From NCBI RefSeq assembly GCF_041146395.1, contig NC_090989.1, positions 223,418,843 through 223,482,842 of the forward strand: a stretch of DNA of 64,000 nucleotides, given 5' to 3'. The DNA is from Eulemur rufifrons (lineage: Eukaryota; Chordata; Mammalia; Primates; Lemuridae). The notes beneath the pieces were generated by a model. The model had not been told where the DNA came from. It was given only the letters and a program-made list of their open reading frames with translations, and did not search any database. Below, piece by piece: positions 1 through 48,490 of this stretch. Position 1 is the stretch's first letter. Each line of letters opens with the position of its first letter. The translations under genes and the position numbers were made by a program.

Positions 1-184
1 CTTAGATCAGAGAATGTCTTCCTCCTGCTTAAAAAACAGTGATGACTTCCCCTTGCCTAGAACCAAGTTTGATTCTTTATTATGGCATTCAGGATTTTCT
101 ACTCTCTGTCCCTACTGTAGATTGATTGCATCATTGGCCCCAGTTCTTCATCCCTCTCTGTATCAATGTCCTTTGCCATGTGAT

Positions 185-462
185 CTTACAGTTCCTCCCA
201 CTGAAAAGGTCAGAATATATTTCGTCACCCCTTGGCTTTGGATTGGCCTTGTGATTTGTTCTCTTGCACCTCTGCCATCCAAGAGAGGAAATTCCCCAGG
301 CTGGCCTGCTGTGCCCAGAGCAGGACAAGAGCAGCGTGAAGCAGAAATACTCCAATTGAGTCCACTCTAGATCAGACAACCCATAGATGTATGAGAAATA
401 CTAAACAAGGGTTGTTTTAAGCTACTGAGTTTTGGAGTAGTTTGCTGTGCAATAATATACCC
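185..462 (+). mobile_element. LTR-like relic (MaLR/MLT1-type)
   Basis: The end (GTTTTAAGCTACTGAGTTTT and what follows) and the inner 'cttacagttcctccca' segment resemble old mammalian LTRs of the MaLR group. Strongly diverged; assignment from memory. No coding part. Confidence 0.4.
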
Positions 463-1699
463 CAAAATGCCCCAAATTCTTTTCCAGGTAACTTTCTTCT
501 GCAAAACTCATGCATGTTTCAAATATGTGGGAGCACTTGCCCCCAATACACTCTGGATTCTCTGCTGTTCCTTCCCTTTTCTATACCATCTTTCAAAACG
601 CTACTCATCCTTCCAGGTCCAGCAACTATGTCACATTCTCTGTCAAGCCTTCTTTGATGCCTCCAATCACATTTGTCATTGACTCCTTCACTAAGCTTCC
701 ATAACCCTTCATCTATTAAATGTATCCTCTGGCATTCTAGTTACCAATGTACAAATCCACTTCCATTCATTTCTAAGTTCCACTAAGGAGTGTGTGTGTG
801 GCGGAGAGAAGTGGTAATCTGTATGTATCTTTGTATCCTCATCAGTGCCATATATATATATGTTCCAGAAATGTGTATTGGAAAAATGGAGTGAATAAAG
901 AAATAAACTGAAATGCAATGTCTGCTGTTATCACAAAAGAGGGTCAATGACATAATGATTTTCTGACATCATGCCCAGTTTAAACTTCAACACTGCTACC
1001 ACTGGAAAACACTGATATAAACTGGAGAACATTAGTAAAACTGCTAGTAAAGTGGAGAAAAACTGCTAAGAACTTAATTTGACCAGGAAAAGGCAGACAA
1101 ATGTTAAAGGATAACTTTCAAAAGGGTAAACTTATGATTCTCATGCAAACGTAAGATGAACTCATTACTTAATGAAGGAACCAGTAAGATGTTAAGACTG
1201 GGTCAAAGAACATTTGAGGAACTAGGTAATATAAGCAATTTAATTAAGGAGAATTAGGATAAGAATTCTGAATTAATACAAGACTGGTTAATGACCCACA
1301 GAACAATAAATGATAACCTTTGTAGATTATCTTTTCCACCAGACAGAAATTCTTTGCCTCTCTACCAGACAAAAATCTACACATTTATACGTCATTTCAC
1401 TAAGTCTGGGAACTTTGATCAATAGTTTTAGCACTAATCAGTCATTATGGAATTATTGTGCTTAATAATCACCCAAACTATTTTGTAGATCATATTATTT
1501 CTCTAAATTTGGATTATAACAGGAAGGCATGCTAAGTCAATTAAATATTTACTAAGTGCCACTGTCTACATTTAAACACAGGCACCATATACTGAATATG
1601 AGTTATTCTCTGCCTTTAAGAAGTTTACATTGTAAAAGTTTTTATTTGCATGATTCTTTAGAGTTTATGATACAATTTCCAGAATTGATAGTTTGATTT
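463..1699. other. Intergenic, no recognised feature
   Basis: AT-rich unique-looking sequence with a short (TA)5 run at 851-860. I see no gene and no repeat I can name. Confidence 0.5.
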
Positions 1700-1990
1700 G
1701 TTCTTTATAACAGTCCTGCATAGTAAGAATGGCAGGTGTGACTATGTCCACCCACACCTTAGTTCCGTAACTTGCCCATGGTCCTTCAGCCAATAAATCA
1801 CACATAGGGTTTAGATTCAAAACAAAGTTCCCTACTTCTGAGTCCAGTGTACCTCTCTTTCCATTTAGAAGTCTCTTCTAGAGGATCTCGAAATAGTTTG
1901 TTTATCCTGTTGCATGGATTTCTAACTTGCATTCTTTTAAAGCACTTTAGAGCTGAGTCTGCAAACTGGCAGAGCCATGCCACTAACCCA
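1700..1990 (-). repeat. MIR/L2-like relic, antisense
   Basis: A faint match to the antisense pattern seen in old SINE/LINE2 copies ('taacttgcccatggtccttcagcc' region). Strongly diverged and low confidence. Confidence 0.3.
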
Positions 1991-3049
1991 GCTCACAAAC
2001 GTTTTATTTGGTCTACATAGAATGGTGAAATTTTTAAATTTAAAAATCAGCAGATTTTACATACACATCTAGGTTTGCGGCTTTTCTTTTAAAAATGGTA
2101 GGTTTGATGATGCTGGGCATCTGTCTTTGCATGAAAACTATAGCCTGGAGCCCGGTGGCTACAGCCCATACAGACAGCACCCACGCAGACTCACTCACTA
2201 GTGTGGTCCTCATGATATCTGAGAGCGTTGAGTTTGCAAACCTTGCTCACCTCTTCCCTGCTTTCCCTTTCCTCTCCCAGTCTCCAGCATTGTGCAGCAT
2301 GCATGCAGCCAGCATTCTGAACATACATGCAGAAGGAACTCTGCAGCTCCCTGGGTAGGCTTGCAGCTAACTCTATAAGATGCACCAGAACTTTAACCGG
2401 GCTCTCATGGGAACTTCTGAGCATATCTTTTCACGTCCTGTTCTCTCTGGCTACTACAGTTTAAATGGGTTGGAATAAGACGTAGAGATTTAGGGTGGCG
2501 TGGCAAATATATGTTTGTGGTTTAGAATATTATTTCCCAAAGCTGTGCTGAATTAGGACCAAATGGGATTTCTGGGTGAATGCTGTCCACTTTTGTTAGC
2601 AAGGGTTAGATTAGTGGACCCTGTCTGGGGTCATGTATTCTGAAATTTCCTAAAGACATAGAATGTTGTCTATCACATTAACAGGAAATTGAATAATCAT
2701 TTCAGGTGCAGCTGGAGGGCTTGTCCCTGTGTCTGTATTCCCCTTTAGGACTAAGTTAATTAACATGTCATAAATTAGTTACTAGTTATTCTCAGTAGAT
2801 ATGCATGTGACAGAGGCTAAAGGAAACTAACTCTATAGTCTTCTGCAGTGGGACTAACTTACCTGAAACCCGGAAGGGGTCCCATCAAAGGATGGCAATG
2901 CTTATTCTGTGGGATGTTAAGAGGGGGCAAAAAATATCAGCCCCGCCCCTCCCACCCATATATGATAGCTTGGGCTGGCACATAGTAGGTGCTCAACAAA
3001 CATAAACCTTTTTTTTTTTTGGAAACTAGATGCAAAAGTTCATCTCTTT
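1991..3049. other. Intergenic, mostly unassigned
   Basis: No gene seen. A short piece at 2,971-3,001 (GGCACATAGTAGGTGCTCAA) matches the 3' end of MIR elements. A T-run sits at 3,009-3,020. Confidence 0.45.
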
Positions 3050-3380
3050 TTTAAGAAATTAGGGTAAAAATCACATAAGATCAACTATTAACCATTTTAA
3101 AGTGCACAATTCAGTGGCATTTAGTACACTTGCAATGTTGGGCAACCATCACTTCTATCTAGTTCCAAGACATTTTCATCACTCCCAAAGGAAACCCTGT
3201 ACCCATTACACGTCATTCCCCGTGCACCCTCCCCCAGCCCCTGGCAACCACTGACGTACTTTCTGTCTCTACAGATTTGCCCATTCTGAACGTTTCATAT
3301 AAATGGAAGCATATAATATGTGACCTCTCATGTCTCACTTTATCACTTAGTACAATACTTTTGAGGTTCAAAAGCCGTTA
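3050..3380 (-). mobile_element. LINE-1 3'-region relic, antisense
   Basis: The series 'taaccattttaaagtgcaca', 'ttcagtggcatttagtacac', 'ccctggcaaccactgacgta' and 'cattctgaacgtttcatata' is the familiar antisense 3' region of old L1 elements. Confidence 0.6.
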
Positions 3381-5439
3381 GTTTGATTATTTCTATGCTC
3401 TAGACTCCCCTGGCTAACATTCCAGAATTATTAGATTACTTCTGGGGAGTTAAGATATTTTTCTTAAAAACAAACAAGTTAATGGTTAAAATGCTCTTTT
3501 AGGAAGAGTGGAGCCTCTTTCTCTGCGTGTTTGGGTGTCAGATGTTTTGGAGTCAGTGGGAGACTAAGCTGTGCTGGGTCACTGCAGCCCCATCGTGGTA
3601 CAAGGGGCAATGGCTGCCTTGTTCGTGGGACAATGTGGAGGGACAGGCTGAGGCTGGATCGTTCCTAACCCACAGCTATTGTTTGTGAGGCTGGAGAGCA
3701 AATTCCAACATTTAAGAACTAGAAGGTTGAGGTCCAGCCTGAAGAACTATGTTCGGATTTCTCAGGGTAATTGGGCCTCAAGCAGGTGTTAAGCGTTGAG
3801 TTAACGGCAAAGAGGGTCAACAAACAATGCTTCACCGTAGGAGGAGGAGAGAGAAATTCCTGGGATGGCAGCCGAAAGCCTTTGCCTGGGGAGAAGGTCC
3901 TTTTAAAAGAATGATGACAAACCAATGACAACCTGACAAACCGGTCATAACCCTTCCTGTGACGTGCACTTACTGAGAACCTAGCTTCTAGGGCCACCAC
4001 AGTTAACAAAATGAGATTCCTGGGGACCTCTGTGTCATGAGAAACAAGTGAATGAATCCACATAGAGGGCTTAGCCCGGTGTCTGGCATAGAAGACTCAT
4101 TGGGTGTTAGCTGTCACTATTCTCACTGGCATCATAGTGTCTTATTTGATTGGCTGTTTTCTGATTATTAACTGTAGTAGAAGTAGCAGTAGCAGTAAGA
4201 CTGATAGATACCTAAAGATAAAAAAAGTTCTTTGGGGAATGAAGGGATCTGCCAGTTGCCCTGTAGATCCATTCCAATTATGCATTTCCAAAATAGGGAA
4301 ATAACCACAGGTGAAGTCAGTGACCCACCAGGGCCATCATGATACAGACCTGAACCCCACCGATCACCCGATCCCATAGACCCTCTCTAACTGGTAGGTG
4401 ACAATGGCATTTGGATCTCCAGAAAGCATCAATTCAAAGCCAGTAACCAGTAATCCACTCAACATCTGGTTATTTTCCCTTTTCCTACCAACGGTCACCT
4501 AGTAAACGGACTCAGGTTCCTTGAGGGAAGGCTAGTGATTTTTACTTCCTTTTCTCTACTTTGTTATATGTCTGCATTTTTAACAATGAGAATACACTAT
4601 AAACTTTATAACTACAAGACAACAGAATTACTTCCACTTTTTAAATCTAGCAAACGAGTAACATGGAATAAATGGATGAAGACATGTTTTTTGGTTTTGA
4701 ACTTGCCTCTCCTCCCCTAAAGCATTGTCCTTGCAATAAAACCAGCTTTTCTGACCTAAGCAAAAAAGAAGGTCTTGTTACAGGCAGGCTCAAGGATCCT
4801 CAGTGTTCACAGAATCTCCCTCCTTCCCACCCTGCCTCACTTAACGATTTAGCAGCGCCTGCCGCTTGCTCTTCCCCCTTCAAATGTGCTATTCTGGGCG
4901 ACTGTAATGATTCAGCCAGTGGAGAGTTCTCTTCCGTGACAACTGAGATACCTCAAACTAAGAATAGGACTCTGACTGATGAAGGAAGGTGACAGCCACG
5001 GGCCGGGAGGAACTTCTCTCTCTGCCAGGCCTTCTTTAAAAGACCTAAAACTCAGTTTTATTCTTTGCTTTTTGGTTTGCCATTAGTCTGTGGTCTTGCT
5101 GTTCCATATAGTTCTGTGCAATCTTGTCAGCTGCCTAATCACACAAGCACTATGGGCCGGAGTAGCTTATCGGGGCTTTCAGGGAAGGTTTCCTCTCCGT
5201 GGGTTTCCGGCTGGGAACTCCGGGTCTAAGTTTGCCAGACAATTCTCTATTGTACATTTGGGACTCTTTCCTCGGAGGCATTTTGGTTTAAGGCCAAAAA
5301 GGATATTTTTGCACTTTCTTAGAGCTTCTGAGAAAAACCAGTGAAACTCTCTGACCCCTCGGCGTGGCAGGTGCTGTTGTGAAGTGGCAAAGGATTCTGG
5401 AGTTCGAGGGTGGGGCTGCTGTGCTGCCTGCCTCTGTAG
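3381..5439. other. Intergenic, no gene seen
   Basis: No supported coding region. 4,050-4,140 ('gtgtctggcatagaag' and following) looks like the 3' end of a MIR. Nothing else recognised. Confidence 0.4.
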
Positions 5440-5600
5440 CTTTCAGCAGTCTAAGCTTTTCAACCCTCAGCTTTCTCATCTGAAAAATGGGAGTTATTAA
5501 AACCCAACACTCAGTGTTGTGATGATTAAATGAGTGTGTGGAAAGCATCTAACCCAAGAAATGCCCAGTGAATGCATTAGCCAATGTTCTCCCATGGTGG
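5440..5600 (+). repeat. MIR SINE, sense
   Basis: The central segment 'ctttctcatctgaaaaatgg', then 'gtgatgattaaatgagtgtg' and 'cccagtgaatgcattagcc' follow the MIR order (TCATCTGTAAAATGGG, GAGGATTAAATGAG, CTCAATAAATG). Confidence 0.7.
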
Positions 5601-6220
5601 AGAAATCCCACATGTGTCTCAGGAAGTCCCCTGGGATCAAGCTCCAAGACCCTTACACAGTATTGGTTTTCCCTTCATCTGGGTCTCATTCTTTTCTCTC
5701 CCTCACTCTGTCTCCCTAGGCTCACCTCTCACATAGTCTACCTGCACATAGAGCCTCATGTCAACCTCTGCTCCAAGGAACCCAGGGCAAGATGGCCCCC
5801 AAGGAACAAAAACAGCGGAGCATTCTGGACTTGTTTGTAGTTACACTTTCATAAGATTAAGCATCCTTTGGTCACAGGACAGATTATGATAATAACAATG
5901 CTGATGATGAGCATGATGATTGGAGTTATTTGGGGGGAGTTGCTGATGCTGCCACTGCTATTTGGTAATCAGCTCATTAGATTCTAGAAATTCTGATTTT
6001 AGCAAACTAAGCATAAGGACTGGATGTGTAAGAGCTAAGAAGAGGCTGTAAAGGAAGCCAGAAAGCTGGAGGTGATAAGGCTCAGGGGTATGGATGGATT
6101 CAAACCTCTCATCCCCCACAAACCTTCTCTTCTTTCTTTAAGAAAGTGGGGTGGGGTATAAAATACCAATGCCAAAAACAGGGTTCTAGCAAACACAACA
6201 TCAGGGTTAGAGGTGGTCTG
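5601..6220. other. Intergenic, no recognised feature
   Basis: No gene or nameable repeat. A short run of TGATGATG-like triplets occurs near 5,900-5,960. Confidence 0.4.
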
Positions 6221-6596
6221 TGTCTTAGTCTGTTTTCTGCTGCTATAGCAGAATACCACAGACTAGGGAATTTATAAAGAGCAGAAGTTTATTTTGCTCA
6301 TGGTTCTGGAGGCTGAGAAGTCCAAGAGCATGACACTGGCATCTGGCCAAGGTCAGCCCATGGCAGAAGGCAGCACATGGCGAGAGACAGGGAGAGGAAG
6401 TTGAGTGGAACTTACCTTTTTTATCAGGAGCCACTCCCGAGAGAACTAACCCAGTCCTGCGATAACAGCATTAATACACTCATGAGAGCAGAGCCTTTAT
6501 GACCTAATCACCTTTGAAAGGTCCTGCCTCCCAATATTGTCACAATGGCAGTTAAATTTTGACTTGAGTTTTAGAGGGCACATTCAAACCATAGCA
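6221..6596 (-). mobile_element. Solo-LTR-like relic (ERVL/MaLR type), antisense
   Basis: On the minus strand it runs from TGCTATGGTTTGAATGTG to CAGACTAAGACA, so it begins with TG and ends with CA. The same ends occur in the element at 57,745-58,155. No internal retroviral genes. Target-site duplication is not clear. Confidence 0.55.
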
Positions 6597-6856
6597 TTCA
6601 GTTTGGGCAAATTGTATTTTATGCACTGTATAGTCAATTCCCAGTTATTCTTATGCTTGTGCAAGTCTTTGCCTGTTTTTCCTGTTTTTGCTTGCATCAT
6701 GGCAGAGCTGGCCGTGGCAGCAGAATCACACCCTTGGTTATCCATACGGTATCCATGCACTGCTACGGTGCCACGAGTACAAGAAGGGATCTACAGATGC
6801 TGAGGTAACGAAAGTATCTGGGAAGTTTCAATAACATTTTATGCTTGGTTCACTGT

Positions 6857-7255
6857 CCTAGTTACTGCAGTCGTCTAACAAATGATCCCAAAGCTGAGTG
6901 GTAGAAATGTCCATTTGTTATGCTTATGGATTCCCTGGGTCAAGAATTTGATCATAGCGCAGCAGGGACAGCTCGTCTCTGCCACAGTGATGTCTGGGGC
7001 CTCAAAGGCTGGGGGCTGGGACTATCTGAAGATTGCTTAACTCTCACATCTAGCGGTGGATGCTGGCTATTGGCTGAGGTCTCAGTTCTTCTCCACATGG
7101 ACTTTCTCATGTGGTCTCTCTGTGTGAGCTTCCTTACAGGGTGAGTTTTGAAGACAAGCATTCCAAGAGAGAGAGCCAGCAGGAAACTGTGTCTCCTTCT
7201 ATGACCTGGCCTCCCAAGTCATGCGTCACTATTTCTGCCACCTTACATTCCTTAA
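6857..7255 (-). mobile_element. MLT1-like LTR relic, antisense
   Basis: Contains the decayed pattern of antisense MaLR LTRs (a 'cctagttactgc' head and 'tctcacatctagcgg', 'tctatgacctggcctcccaa' inside). Family assignment from memory. Confidence 0.4.
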
Positions 7256-7310
7256 AGCAGTCATAAAGTCCCACCTAGGTTCATGGGGAGAGTAAATACC
7301 ATCTCCCTCT

Positions 7311-7648
7311 TTTTTTTTTTTTTTTTTTTTGAGACAGAGTCTCACTCTGTTGCCCGGGCTAGAGTGAGTGCCGTGGGATCAGTCTAGCTCACAGCAACCT
7401 CAAACTCCTGGGCTCAAGTGATTCTACTGCCTCAGCCTCCCGAGTAGCTGGGACTACAGGCATGCGCCACCATGCCCGGCTAATTTTTTTTTATATTTTT
7501 AGTTGTCCATATAATTTCTTTCTATTTTTAGTAGAGACGGGGGTCTCACTCTTGCTCAGGCTGGTCTTGAACTCCTGACCTCGAGCGATCCACCCGCCTC
7601 GGCCTCCCAGAGTGCTAGGATTACAGGCGTGAGCCACCGCGCCCAGCC
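7311..7648 (-). mobile_element. Alu, strepsirrhine-type dimer, antisense
   Basis: Oligo-T, then the antisense right monomer, the inter-monomer segment 'ttgtccatataatttctttc', and the left monomer ending 'gtgagccaccgcgcccagcc'. Flanking direct repeats ACCATCTCCCTCT at 7,298-7,310 and 7,649-7,661 show the target-site duplication. Confidence 0.95.
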
Positions 7649-7661
7649 ACCATCTCCCTCT

Positions 7662-8810
<1,149 letters not shown>

Positions 8811-8879
8811 TGTTCTCATAAAAGTGAGCAAAGAAAAAAAAAGAAAAAGACAAAAAAAAAAAAAAATCAGTCTGGAACT

Positions 8880-9118
8880 GGTGCTTTAAAAACCAGTGAA
8901 CGGGTCACCATAGCCTTTCATCTTGCCTTGGCAATCATGGAAGCACAAAGATGAAGCCTCCCTTGACCTGGGTCCCTGAGTGAGAATGAGATTAAAGCAA
9001 AGTCCTTCCCAGACACGCATGATAAACAGGTGGCACAAGTGAGACATAACCCTTTGTTGCTTTAAACCACTAAGAGTTGTGGTTGTTTGTTACCACGGCC
9101 TACCTGATTAGCACATTT
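8880..9118 (+). mobile_element. LTR-like relic
   Basis: The end 'tgctttaaaccactaagag' and 'tggttgtttgttaccacgg' resembles the 3' end of MaLR LTRs. Strongly diverged. Confidence 0.35.
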
Positions 9119-10404
9119 GATATGGCAGTTTTTCCACGCTTGCCTTCTTTTGGTACAATATGTTTATTGTACTAGTTAATGTAGATTAACAGTGGAAACA
9201 TAAACTCCTCCATTACAATGGGTCAAATTCAGTAGAGGTTTATTTCTTGTTCACATAAACTATTATGCTGAGCTGGGCTGGGCTGATGAATAGGTCAGGA
9301 GGTGGCCTTCTTCCATGCAGTCATCCAGACTGGTGACTGCCAACCGGTGGGGCCACTGCCATATTCAATATGAGGTTTCCAAGGTTGCCCTGGGGTCGCC
9401 TCCCTTCCAGCCAACCAAGAGAAGGAACATGGAGGAGAAGCACATAAGGCGATTTTGGTGGGCTAGACCTGGGAGTGGGGCACGTCACATCTGCTCACGT
9501 CCCCCATCGACCAGAATGCCATCGTCTGACCAGGCCTCTCTCTGGGGCGGCCTGGGGAGGTATTCCAGCTGCGAGCCCTGGAATAAGAGAATGGGGAACT
9601 GGGAGAGCAGCCAGCAGCCTCTGCCACACAGACCCTGCCCCTTGGCACTCCACCACAGGATCGGACATGTGACCCACAGGAGGCCAATCAGGGCTCTTCC
9701 TGGGTCTTTTCTGTGGCTCTGACAGGAAGCTTTCTCTTGGCTTTGGGGTCACGGTGCAGGAAAGATGTGGATTTGGAGCTATCAGCGGCCTTCTTCCCCG
9801 GTGCGTAAAAAAGGCATGTCCACTATCAGAGAGAATGAGGGAAGACACGCAAAGACTCAGGGTGGAGAGGGGAGAACTGAGGGCTAGCAAGAAAGTCGCG
9901 CTGGGGTTGCTGAGGACCTAGTTTCCGTCCGAATACCAAACCCATTCTCATCCTTTCCAGTTACGTGAGCCAATAACTCCTTCATTGTTTGACCCTCAGA
10001 GATGGATGTCTGTCACTTAAAAACTGAAAGAGTATGGTGAAACGGAGGCAGTCAGCTCCTGCAGAAATGATCTGGTATAGAAAAGTGAACAAAATTGTGC
10101 TGAGTGGCTCAGCAGAGACGACGTCTTCACTTGTCCCTGCCCCTAACCGCCCGTGAGGCCTTCAGCAGAGTAATTTTCCTCTTAGGATCTCAGATTCCAT
10201 GTCAGTCAAATGTGGGCCTGGCTCAGGTCTCAAAGTATCCTTTCAGACATGAAAATCCAAGACTTTGTCTATACTATTAGTGTCCTGACATAAATATTCC
10301 TTCCCTAAGAAGGTGCAGGGACCTATTTCTAATGCTGGCTTTATCGTGAACACTATCCTTGTCTCTCCTAAATTTTCTTAACAACTGCTTAGAAGTTGCC
10401 ATGT
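9119..10404. other. Intergenic; old unclassified repeat, no gene
   Basis: 9,195-9,720 has the look of an ancient repeat ('agtaggtttatttcttg'-type segment) that I cannot name. Several overlapping open frames exist on both strands here (up to 135 codons), but none has a recognisable domain. Not called as genes. Confidence 0.35.
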
Positions 10405-10760
10405 GTATCAGTTTTGTCTGGCTGCTATAATAAATTACTACAAACTCAGTGACCTTCAAGAACAGAAATGTATTTGCTCACAGTTCTGGAGACCAGAAGT
10501 ATGCGATCAAGTTGTCAGCAGGGCCATGCTCCCTCTGAAAGCTCTAGGAAGGAAACCTTTCTTGTTCCATCCGGCTTCTGGTGGATCTAGGTATTCCTTG
10601 GCTTGTGGCTGCATCACTCTAATCTCCACCGTCATATTCACGTGACATTCTCCTCTGTCTCTTGTAAGGACACATGTTGCTGGATTTATGGTCCACTCAG
10701 ATAATCCAGGCTGAGCTCAGCTCAAGATCCTTAACTTTATTACATCTGCTGCTAAAGTCA
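10405..10760 (-). mobile_element. MLT1-like LTR relic, antisense
   Basis: 'ggctgctataataaattact', 'cacagttctggagaccagaa', 'cagggccatgctccctctga' and 'ggcttgtggctgcatcact' occur in the order of antisense MLT1 LTRs. No coding content. Confidence 0.55.
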
Positions 10761-10984
10761 CAGCCAAGGACACGTTTACCGTATAACTCAGTTACCAGTA
10801 AGAGGAATTTCTGACTCAACTAAAGCACAAGTTTAACACCTTTGTGTCAATTCACATCATACAAGACCCAAATGGAATTAAACCCTTTCCCTTCTTTCCC
10901 AAATTCAGTGTACTTTTGACTCATGCAAGCCTACCCTCCTAAACTGTCTTGCTAAAATCCTAAACCAATTTTAGTCTTCCAAGA

Positions 10985-11900
10985 GTGAATGTGGGAGCAT
11001 AAATTGGTCCAAATTTTCTAGGAAGCAATTGGGCAGTAAACATGAAGAACCTTAAAATGTTCCTGTGCTTTTACTCAGTGATTTTACTTCTGAGAACTTA
11101 CCTACAGAAAAGGACTGAAATACTGATCACTGACATACAAAAATGGATTATAGAAAGAGGGACATTTCATGTACAAAAGGCAAAAAACTGGAAATAATCC
11201 AGTCCATAATAGAACTGTTGACTTATGAAGCAGTCATGGGATGTATTACCCTGCAGTTACTAGTAATGATGTATGCATCATTTTTTACTACCTAAGAGAA
11301 ACATTTGTGATAGAATGTTAAATAGAAAAAGTAGGAAACAAGGCCGGGCGCGGTGGCTCACGCCTGTAATCCTAGCACTCTGGGAGGCCGAGGCGGGTGG
11401 ATTGCTCAAGGTCGGGAGTTCGAGACCAGCCTGAGCGAGACCCCGTCTCTACTAAAAATAGAACGACATTATATGGACAACTAAAAATCTATATAGAAAA
11501 AATTAGCCGGGCATAGTGGCGCATGCCTGTAGTCCCAGCTACTCGGGAGGCTGAGGCAGTAGGATCGCTTAAGCCGAGGAGTCTGAGGTTGCTGTGAGCT
11601 AAGCTGACGCCACGGCACTCACTCTAGCCTGGGCAACAAAGTGAGACTCTGTCTCAACAAAAAAAAAAAAAAAAAAGAAAAAGTAGGAAACAGAACTGCA
11701 AACACAGCATACCCTCAAATATCATACATGCAGACGTCCATAGATATGTAATTGGAGGAAATTCACCAGAATTATCTGATGGATGGGATTATGGCTTATT
11801 TCTATTTTCTTTTTCATATGTGTCTCCATTTTCCAATGTTCAACAATGAGCAAGTTGTCACTTTAATGATCAGTAATTGAAATAAAAGTTGCATTTAAAA
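10985..11900 (+). mobile_element. LINE-1 (old, L1ME-like) 3'-region, split by an Alu
   Basis: 11,090-11,330 ('acttacctacagaaaagg', 'ggcaaaaaactggaaataat') and 11,693-11,900 form one old L1 3' region interrupted by the Alu at 11,341-11,676. The last part approaches the inferred TJP2 3' end. Confidence 0.55.
11341..11676 (+). mobile_element. Alu, strepsirrhine-type dimer, sense
   Basis: Complete element from GGCCGGGCGCGGTGGCTCAC to an A-tail, with the inter-monomer segment 'acattatatggacaactaaa'. A perfect 16-bp target-site duplication (GAAAAAGTAGGAAACA) lies at 11,325-11,340 and 11,677-11,692. It is one of the least decayed elements here. Confidence 0.97.
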
Positions 11901-11958
11901 ATCAGAAGTAGTGTAGAAATCTACCACGAAGCAAATTGTTGATTGCAATGTACTCCTT

Positions 11959-11964
11959 TTTATT
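11959..11964 (-). promoter_or_regulatory. Distal poly(A) signal AATAAA
   Basis: AATAAA on the minus strand, followed by a short A/G-rich stretch; this is the last hexamer before the repeat-rich downstream region. Best candidate for the main TJP2 3' end. Confidence 0.6.
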
Positions 11965-12375
11965 AAATTATAAAACGGTTGTCAATACACACTTTTGGAA
12001 ATAAAATGTGTTTTCTTTGAGTATCTGCTTTTGTGGAGCACTAGGTTTGAAACAAACAAACAAAAAATTTCTATACTAAATTCTTGGACTCAAGCTACTG
12101 AGGACTTATAGCCAAACTACCAAACATAGCTATTATATACAGTCAGAATTTATGGAAAATATTACAAAGATGGAATGCCTTGAAAAGATGATACAGTGCA
12201 GGGAAAATCGCGGCTAATAAACTGGTATAAAAATTTAGTCAAAATAATGCTTTAGTCCATTATGGCGCTGCAGAAAGCTTCAAAGGAAGAAAAATTTAAG
12301 ACACTTCTCATCAAAGGCACTTAGAGAGCTGCAATAAAATACTTATTTGAATTTAGTTCGAGTCCAACAGTATTT

Positions 12376-12381
12376 TTTATT
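12376..12381 (-). promoter_or_regulatory. Proximal poly(A) signal candidate AATAAA
   Basis: AATAAA on the minus strand about 390 nt after the stop, followed by a U/G-containing stretch (ATACTGTTGGACT). It could give a shorter 3'UTR. No direct evidence of use. Confidence 0.35.
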
Positions 12382-12769
12382 CCTTTTTTCACATTCTGCC
12401 TCACATTAACACAGTCCTTGAAGGCAGCTACTGATGAGGAAAAATAGTTATTGCTTCTTAATATACATATTAAAAATATGCAAACAGAATTAATACAGAT
12501 GTTGGTCCACTGAAGCGAGTAACAGTATCAGACTGTAGTGTAGTGTTCCTCTTATCTCTCAGCAAAAGCCACACACTCCTCTAACCCAGTCCCGCAAGCA
12601 GAGCCTTCAGTTCTTAATTTGTACTGGCTGTCCCTGGCTCCCCGTGAGAACGCAGGGGCCCAAGGCCCACCGCATCTCCGCAGTGCATTTCAGCTGGAGA
12701 AGAACCATCGCGGTGGCCTGGCGGCAGTGTCACTCTGCTGTGGCAGCAGAAGAGTCCATCCTCAGGCAA

Positions 12770-48490
<35,721 letters not shown>

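Larger units (their letters stand above)
11940..12769 (-). other. TJP2: TJP2 3' untranslated region
   Basis: The sequence downstream of the TAG is free of recognisable interspersed repeats, unlike everything beyond about 11,900. It becomes AT-rich and reaches a canonical AATAAA about 800 nt after the stop. The length agrees with the human 3'UTR as I remember it. The exact cleavage position near 11,940 is inferred. Confidence 0.6.

Noticed and set aside
14..370. 118-codon frame at the left end
   Set aside because: It overlaps an LTR-like relic and shows no protein similarity that I recognise.
9315..9890. Overlapping open frames of 131 and 135 codons on opposite strands
   Set aside because: They overlap each other, have no domain, and lie in what appears to be an ancient repeat downstream of the gene.
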